Shown in pieces: positions 58,169 through 64,000 of a stretch of 64,000 nucleotides of DNA. How positions within the stretch are numbered: position 1 is the stretch's first letter; every line of letters starts with the position of its first letter. Origin of the DNA: Gammaproteobacteria bacterium (GTDB lineage Bacteria; Pseudomonadota; Gammaproteobacteria; DSM-16500). Where the stretch lies: assembly GCA_013287025.1 (NCBI GenBank), contig JABDEN010000001.1:23901-87900 (forward strand), read 5' to 3'. Under the pieces are notes generated by a model, which ran no database searches, was not told the DNA's origin, and saw only the letters and a list, made by a program, of their open reading frames with translations. A program made the position numbers and the translations under genes.

Positions 58169-58292
58169 AAAACGCTTGTCTGTGGGCACCTTTGAACGAA
58201 AATTAGCGAGAAAAATACTCACATACTGGCGTGTATGCTCCGTTTTTTCTCGCTAATTTTCGTCCAAATCTGCCGCACAGCCAAACGTTTGT
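58169..58292. repeat. Long imperfect inverted repeat between clpA and infA
   Basis: Arms of about 55-60 bp, with a perfect 20-bp core: ACGAAAATTAGCGAGAAAAA at 58196-58215 and its reverse complement at 58244-58263. Outer parts match imperfectly (ACGCTTGTCTGTGGGCA and the reverse complement of TGCCGCACAGCCAAACGTTT). It lies between convergent genes after the clpA terminator and before the infA stop; may be a MITE or a two-way terminator. Confidence 0.7.
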
Positions 58293-58316
58293 GTAATTTC
58301 CGAGATGATTACTGAT

Positions 58317-58589
58317 TTAGGATTCAGAATCCGTGGTTTTTTCAGCATTATTGTTTTGGGATGATTTTCCATCGCGACTGCGGAAGGTGATGCGACCTTT
58401 GGTTAAATCATAAGGTGTCAACTGTACAGTGACTTTGTCGCCTTTCAAAATACGGATGTAATTTTTACGCATTTTACCGGAAATATGCGCAATAACCACA
58501 TGACCATTTTCGAGTTCAACTCTAAACATGGTATTGGGCAGGGTGTCGATGACAGTCCCTTCCATTTCGATTTGATCTTCTTTAGCCAT
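58317..58589 (-). CDS. infA: Translation initiation factor IF-1
   Basis: 90 residues from ATG 58589 ([20 protein letters not shown]). The OB-fold [40 protein letters not shown] and GRITFRSR is complete at residue 72, the normal length. An extra 18-residue polar tail (ending DSES) follows. GGAG ribosome site. Essential factor that occupies the ribosomal A site. The longer frame upstream is not family sequence. Confidence 0.96.
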   Translation of the reverse strand: MAKEDQIEMEGTVIDTLPNTMFRVELENGHVVIAHISGKMRKNYIRILKGDKVTVQLTPYDLTKGRITFRSRDGKSSQNNNAEKTTDSES

Positions 58590-58684
58590 AATCTCCAAAA
58601 GCCTCGATGAAAAGAGTGAGAAATAATGCCCTAAATTTGTTAAATAAGCAATGTTGGTCTCATGAGAGTGGATTATGGTATGGG

Positions 58685-58807
58685 ACCCCTCACCCGGCGC
58701 AAAGAGCGCGCCGACCTCTCCCACAAGGGGAGAGGTTAACTGTTCTAATACCTCTCCCCTTGTGGGAGAGGTCGACGCACATGTTTTTCGTGCGGCGGGT
58801 GAGGGGA
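58685..58807. repeat. Inverted repeat, family E
   Basis: CCCCTCACCCGGCGCAAAGA and GTGCGGCGGGTGAGGGG as outer arms; CGACCTCTCCCACAAGGGGA and TCCCCTTGTGGGAGAGGTCG as inner arms. About 120 bp, lying just upstream of infA. Confidence 0.75.
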
Positions 58808-58814
58808 TGTCCGC

Positions 58815-59630
58815 TTACTTGAAGGGTTTATAGTTTTCAATAATCTGAAAAGAATTCTCAACCATTTTTTTACCCTCGGGATATTGGAAGAAGGGTCCAT
58901 AGATTGCTTTTCTAATAGGATTAATGAGTAAAATAGATAAAACGTGATCAAGAAATGCATCCCATCTCGGATTCCGGGGTTTTGCGAGTCCTTTGTCTTC
59001 ATCTGTTTCGCGTTTGTATTCTACAATTTTTAAACGGAAATTCTCGATTTTTGCCTCGGGGGATATTTCTTTATTGTTTAATATCGCTCGCAATGCTTCT
59101 ACTTTTTCGATTTTATCTCTGGGGCCGATTTTAATAGTGATACCCCAGATATTAATACCCACCAAATGTTGGTAGTATTTATTAGTTACGTTATTTAAAT
59201 CATTTAATATTTTTAATGTTTTTTTATCTACATGCCTTGTTTTAGATTCAAGATAATTTCGAATCCATTCTTCTTTTTTTTGCGCACGAACTAATTGATC
59301 GAAGGCTTCTTTTTCAGTACGAATTATTTGATCGAAGACTGCTTGAGATTTTTGTTTCTGTTGTTGCTCGCTTATTGGATGGTAAGGTTCGTTTTCTTCT
59401 GATTCTTCATCAGTCGTGCTGTCACTGTCTCCCATCATATTTTCGCTAACTAAATCACAGAGTTCGAAGTGAATTTTTGTCAGTAGAGGAATATTGTGTT
59501 GGTTATTCAATAATGTTTTGCAGTTCTTTTCGGTAAGAATGCCTAAAGATTTGAAATCAACGATAATCTCATTGATGGTTGCATCGTTAAGATTAATCAG
59601 TGCTTCACGGTAATTTCGAGTATTTGACAT
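58815..59630 (-). CDS. Orphan helical protein with acidic segment
   Basis: 271 residues, not recognised. An N-terminal helical part, an acidic stretch (DSDSTTDEESEENE, about 68-81), a charged coiled-coil segment (about 88-150), and a C-terminal block with one hydrophobic segment (FLDHVLSILLINPIRKAIYG). No signal peptide. Flanked by repeats on both sides. Could be a host-directed protein by style only. Confidence 0.55.
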   Translation of the reverse strand: MSNTRNYREALINLNDATINEIIVDFKSLGILTEKNCKTLLNNQHNIPLLTKIHFELCDLVSENMMGDSDSTTDEESEENEPYHPISEQQQKQKSQAVFDQIIRTEKEAFDQLVRAQKKEEWIRNYLESKTRHVDKKTLKILNDLNNVTNKYYQHLVGINIWGITIKIGPRDKIEKVEALRAILNNKEISPEAKIENFRLKIVEYKRETDEDKGLAKPRNPRWDAFLDHVLSILLINPIRKAIYGPFFQYPEGKKMVENSFQIIENYKPFK

Positions 59631-59692
59631 AATGAAGTCAATTGTTTTAGTTGTGGTTAGTTATTATGCTCTATTTTTATGGGGAAAGAAAG

Positions 59693-59720
59693 AAGGGTGG
59701 AATAGCTTTGCCCACCCTGC
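59693..59720. repeat. Short palindrome, family F
   Basis: AGGGTGGAATAGCTTTGCCCACCCT: imperfect palindrome 22 bp after the trxB stop, related to 19461-19500. May help terminate trxB transcription. Confidence 0.45.
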
Positions 59721-59742
59721 ATTGATCAAAAAAATGTTTTTA

Positions 59743-60750
<1,008 letters not shown>

Positions 60751-60770
60751 TCAAAAAAGGATATGGAAGC

Positions 60771-63026
60771 TTGAAACAGGCATCACAAAAGAAACTCAAT
60801 GCAAAACCCCTCAAAATACAAATGTCCCAAAGACTTCGGGAAGGAATATTAATACTTTCATTTTCGATGGCAGTTTTTTTATTTATTTCTCTAAGTAGTT
60901 ATCACATCGGAGACCCGGGTTGGTCTGGCACGGGCGTGAGTAATGCCGTTAAAAATTTAGGGGGGCGCGTCGGCGCTTATTTTGCAGATATTTTTTTATC
61001 GCTATTTGGATTTCTCGCCTATGTGTTGCCCCCTCTGGTTGTTTTTGCCGCATGGATGGGGGTGCGTGAAGCACAAAAATTTCAATTAAACGAATTCATT
61101 TTTAAAAGTAGCGGTTTTCTTTTTATTATTTTGAGTAGTTGCGGCATTCTTTCGCTTTATTTAAATCATTATTCGTTTGCATCCGGCATGCATAGCGGGG
61201 GGATTGTCGGCGATATTATTATTTTTGCGCTTACCTATATTTTAAATATTGTGGGAAGCACTTTATTTTTGATGGCAATCTTTTTTATTGGGATCACTCT
61301 CTTCACTGGATTTTCTTGGTTGGGATTTATTGATAATTTAGGTGGAAAAGTGATTCAGCAATTGCAAAAAATTCCGGATCTTTTTCCCAAAAGAAAAGCA
61401 GTGCCGAGAAATACACCTGTGATTGAAAAGAAAGTGAAAAAAGTAGAGGCACCTGTTTCGGTTCCCCCGAAACCCGCAGAGCCTCTTACCGTCTCAAAAC
61501 CAAAACCCGTGATTAAAAAAGCAGAAGTGTCTTTGGTACAGGTAGAGCCTGGGACCGTCCCTCCCTTATCGTTATTAGATCCGGTGGTGGTTTCGGAAGG
61601 AAAAGCGTTTTCTAACGTCAGTTTTGAAGAATTATCGATGTTGGTAGAGCAACGTTTAGCGGATTTTGGCGTGGAAAGTAAAGTGGTTGCGGTTCATCCA
61701 GGCCCTGTTATTACTCGATTCGAATTAGATTTAGCGCCAGGTATTAAAGTCAGCAAAATTACCGGTTTAGCAAAAGACATTGCGCGCTCCATGTCAGTGA
61801 GCAGCGTCCGCGTCGTGGAAGTGATTCCTGGCAAATCGTTTATTGGTCTCGAATTGCCGAATGAACATCGTGAAGTGGTAGGATTACGCGATATTTTAGA
61901 ATCCGATCGCTATCGACAATCCCGATCCCCCTTAAGTCTTGCGCTGGGGAAAGATATTGCAGGTTATCCTGTGGTCGTGGATCTCGCCAAAATGCCGCAT
62001 TTATTAGTCGCGGGTACGACCGGGTCCGGGAAATCGGTGAGTTTAAATGCGATGTTGTTAAGCATGTTATTTAAAGCAACGCCTGAACAACTTCGCATGA
62101 TTATGATCGACCCGAAAATGTTGGAGTTATCCATTTATGAAGGTATTCCACATTTATTGACGCCGGTGATTACGGATATGAAAGATGCTGCCAATGCATT
62201 GCGTTGGTGTGTGGCTGAAATGGATCGACGATATCGTTTAATGTCGATGTTGGGGGTGCGAAATCTTTCCGGCTTTAATACGAAAGTGACGGAATCTGCA
62301 AAAGAAGGCAGTCCCATTCCGACGCCTGAGTGGTTACTCGCGCTCGGCAATCAAGCGCCAGAATTAAGTGCTTTACCGATGATAGTCGTCGTGGCTGATG
62401 AATTAGCCGATATGATGATGGTCGTTGGTAAAAAAGTCGAAGAGTTGGTGACACGCATTGCGCAAAAAGCGCGAGCGGCTGGCATTCATTTAATTTTAGC
62501 AACCCAACGTCCGTCGGTGGATGTTATTACGGGTTTAATTAAAGCAAATGTACCTACACGAATTGCATTTCAAGTTTCATCACGCATTGATTCACGCACG
62601 ATTTTGGATCAGCAAGGCGCCGAACAATTATTAGGAAACGGCGATATGCTTTATTTACCGCCGGGTACTGGCGTGCCTGTGCGTGTGCATGGCGCCTATG
62701 TTGGGGATGATGAAGTGCATCGGGTGGTCGCCGCTTGGCAAACTTACGGTAAACCAACTTACTTAGAAGAAATCACCGAAGGATTTAATGAAAATGTTGC
62801 GAACGGTGAAGAAAATTCGGGTGAAGCGGATCCATTATATGATGAAGCTTTAAAAATTGTGACAGAATCACGTCGCGCTTCGATTTCACTCGTCCAAAGA
62901 CGTTTGCGAATTGGTTATAACCGCGCGGCAAGAATTATGGAAGATATGGAAAGTGCAGGGGTTGTGAGTAGCATGGATGGCGGCGGATCACGTGAAGTGT
63001 TGGCTCCGCCACCGGTTGAGATCTGA
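60771..63026 (+). CDS. ftsK: DNA translocase FtsK
   Basis: 751 residues. Four membrane helices in the first 190 residues, a short Pro/Lys-rich linker (about 215-255, much shorter than in E. coli), then the motor with Walker [32 protein letters not shown] and [20 protein letters not shown]. The C-terminal gamma winged-helix [20 protein letters not shown] is present, so KOPS recognition and XerD activation are expected. The start is TTG 60771; an internal ATG is at 60822. Moves chromosome ends apart at the septum. Confidence 0.95.
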   Translation: MKQASQKKLNAKPLKIQMSQRLREGILILSFSMAVFLFISLSSYHIGDPGWSGTGVSNAVKNLGGRVGAYFADIFLSLFGFLAYVLPPLVVFAAWMGVREAQKFQLNEFIFKSSGFLFIILSSCGILSLYLNHYSFASGMHSGGIVGDIIIFALTYILNIVGSTLFLMAIFFIGITLFTGFSWLGFIDNLGGKVIQQLQKIPDLFPKRKAVPRNTPVIEKKVKKVEAPVSVPPKPAEPLTVSKPKPVIKKAEVSLVQVEPGTVPPLSLLDPVVVSEGKAFSNVSFEELSMLVEQRLADFGVESKVVAVHPGPVITRFELDLAPGIKVSKITGLAKDIARSMSVSSVRVVEVIPGKSFIGLELPNEHREVVGLRDILESDRYRQSRSPLSLALGKDIAGYPVVVDLAKMPHLLVAGTTGSGKSVSLNAMLLSMLFKATPEQLRMIMIDPKMLELSIYEGIPHLLTPVITDMKDAANALRWCVAEMDRRYRLMSMLGVRNLSGFNTKVTESAKEGSPIPTPEWLLALGNQAPELSALPMIVVVADELADMMMVVGKKVEELVTRIAQKARAAGIHLILATQRPSVDVITGLIKANVPTRIAFQVSSRIDSRTILDQQGAEQLLGNGDMLYLPPGTGVPVRVHGAYVGDDEVHRVVAAWQTYGKPTYLEEITEGFNENVANGEENSGEADPLYDEALKIVTESRRASISLVQRRLRIGYNRAARIMEDMESAGVVSSMDGGGSREVLAPPPVEI

Positions 63027-63031
63027 TTTTT

Positions 63032-64000
63032 TTAACAATTGATACGAATAGAAGTGAGCGTGTCTTCACATTCTTTATTATCAATAAATTTTCTGAAATT
63101 TTTATTTTCGGGACGCGCAAATAAACCGCCTTGATATTGAATAATGGCGCGAATGGCAGCATTAATTTTTTTATCTTGAAAATTATAATTATTAAATCCA
63201 GCGTTTGGAATATTTACAATAAAATCTTTAATGATATGATCATTTATCATTAAATCAGAAAAGGTTTCGGGGTAATTAAAAGGCGGAATTCTACAGTACT
63301 CGTAAAAAATAATAAAAAAAAGCGCCAGCGCTACTCCCCCAAGATAGGGAGGAGCTGTAATCGCTGGATAACAACGTTGTTTTATAATACTTTCATGTAA
63401 TGTTTGACAATCAGGATCTTCTTCTTTGACGAGTCCTTTGTTGCAAATCGGATAGCATCTTATCGAAGTGGTATCTAATTCACATTTACCAATCGTAGAT
63501 CCATCATCAGATTTGTGTGTTTCTTCATAGTATCCATCGTCATCATCCACTGGTGAATTTTGATAAAGAATATCTAATTTATCTTGGCATGAATAATTAT
63601 TCATAGCGTTATAGTTTGGTGCATGATAATCATTTTGTAATGAATGCACCAATGCGCCATTATTCACAAAAATTCGACCGGTTAAAAATGCATTAATGCC
63701 TGTCCCTAATGCAAATATAATGATGAGAAATTGATAGATACGATTTTTTGTTCGGTATTGTTGATAGGCATTTTTTCTATAATTATTAATGGAATTAATT
63801 TTATCGAATTGACTTATTGCAAAAAAATCGAAAATATTTTTTTGCGTAACATGATTTACATTGAATTGAACCAGATCTTTGGGCGCCAAAAAATAAAATA
63901 TTTCATGCCGTAAATCGGTAGACAATGCAGAAAAAGGGAAATATTTTTTGGTGTTTGGAAACGAAGTGGTTGGATTTAAATAATCATAGTGAAGCAAGGG
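63032..64000 (-). CDS. F-box-like membrane protein (5' end at or beyond window edge)
   Basis: At least 321 residues; the frame is open to the right edge, where the only nearby start is a TTG at 63997, so the N-terminus may lie outside. Residues about 20-58 (starting FPFSALSTDLRHEIFYFL, then APKDLVQFNVNHVTQ) match the F-box pattern LP..L...IF.YL...DL......V....N. Two membrane helices follow at about 87-107 and 217-236. The 110-residue loop between them is acidic and rich in cysteine (CQDK, KCELD, RCYPICNK, DCQTL, QRCYP). F-box domains recruit host SCF ubiquitin ligases; bacterial examples are translocated effectors. Recognition is by eye. Confidence 0.6.
   Translation of the reverse strand, partial: PLLHYDYLNPTTSFPNTKKYFPFSALSTDLRHEIFYFLAPKDLVQFNVNHVTQKNIFDFFAISQFDKINSINNYRKNAYQQYRTKNRIYQFLIIIFALGTGINAFLTGRIFVNNGALVHSLQNDYHAPNYNAMNNYSCQDKLDILYQNSPVDDDDGYYEETHKSDDGSTIGKCELDTTSIRCYPICNKGLVKEEDPDCQTLHESIIKQRCYPAITAPPYLGGVALALFFIIFYEYCRIPPFNYPETFSDLMINDHIIKDFIVNIPNAGFNNYNFQDKKINAAIRAIIQYQGGLFARPENKNFRKFIDNKECEDTLTSIRINC

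Overview
The window is a chromosomal segment of a gammaproteobacterium, most likely a member of the Legionellales (Legionella/Coxiella relatives, probably host-associated). The evidence is the set of housekeeping neighbourhoods (ftsB-surE-nlpD-rpoS, dnaX-ybaB-recR preceded by ffs, mnmA-hflD-purB, msbA-lpxK, clpS-clpA, trxB/ftsK) mixed with single genes for large, low-complexity or eukaryote-like proteins: ankyrin plus IQ motif, an F-box-like protein with membrane segments, coiled coils and acidic C-termini. No Dot/Icm gene lies in the window, so 'secreted effector' is inference throughout. Taxonomy is inferred from gene content only.

Layout. 1-3.0 kb: the end of an RnfB-like ferredoxin gene, metG and a VapBC toxin-antitoxin pair. 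3.0-10.4 kb: rpoS, nlpD, surE, ftsB, eno, hda, an AI-2E family permease and a DUF2066 gene, all on the minus strand, then ihfB on plus. 10.4-15.4 kb: a secreted orphan, a candidate effector flanked by a duplicated 3' end of dcd, then dcd, mrp and a PPi-type phosphofructokinase gene. 15.5-17.2 kb: an IS110/IS1111-type insertion sequence with a long non-coding end. 17.2-22.5 kb: a large flavoprotein, a universal stress protein and a FixL/FixJ-like two-component system. 22.5-30.3 kb: mpl, an AAA/DUF4143 ATPase, apaG, a coiled-coil protein, the ankyrin-IQ protein and a secreted phospholipase D-like protein. 30.4-33.5 kb: recR, ybaB, dnaX, 4.5S RNA and tRNA-Ser(GGA). 33.6-44.8 kb: a 910-residue repeat protein, an NSS-type transporter, dapE, an aldehyde dehydrogenase, dapD, msbA, lpxK and a chagasin-like inhibitor. 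44.9-50.7 kb: small exported proteins, a YiiX-like amidase, purB, hflD and mnmA. 50.9-64 kb: an aromatic amino-acid permease, a serine-hydrolase-like membrane protein, icd, clpS-clpA, infA, an orphan, trxB, ftsK and the F-box-like protein.

Functional links: dapD and dapE supply diaminopimelate for peptidoglycan, and mpl recycles DAP-containing peptides. msbA and lpxK serve lipid A. ftsB, nlpD and ftsK serve division. recR, ybaB and dnaX serve replication and recombination. mnmA and metG serve translation.

The most striking non-genic property is the density of dispersed palindromic repeats, in at least six families. One GC-rich family of about 81 bp has a full-length copy lying in frame inside lpxK, adding 27 codons to an otherwise intact gene, much like the Rickettsia palindromic elements. 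Other copies are nested in one another or supply stop codons. The insertion sequence lies immediately beside one such composite repeat.
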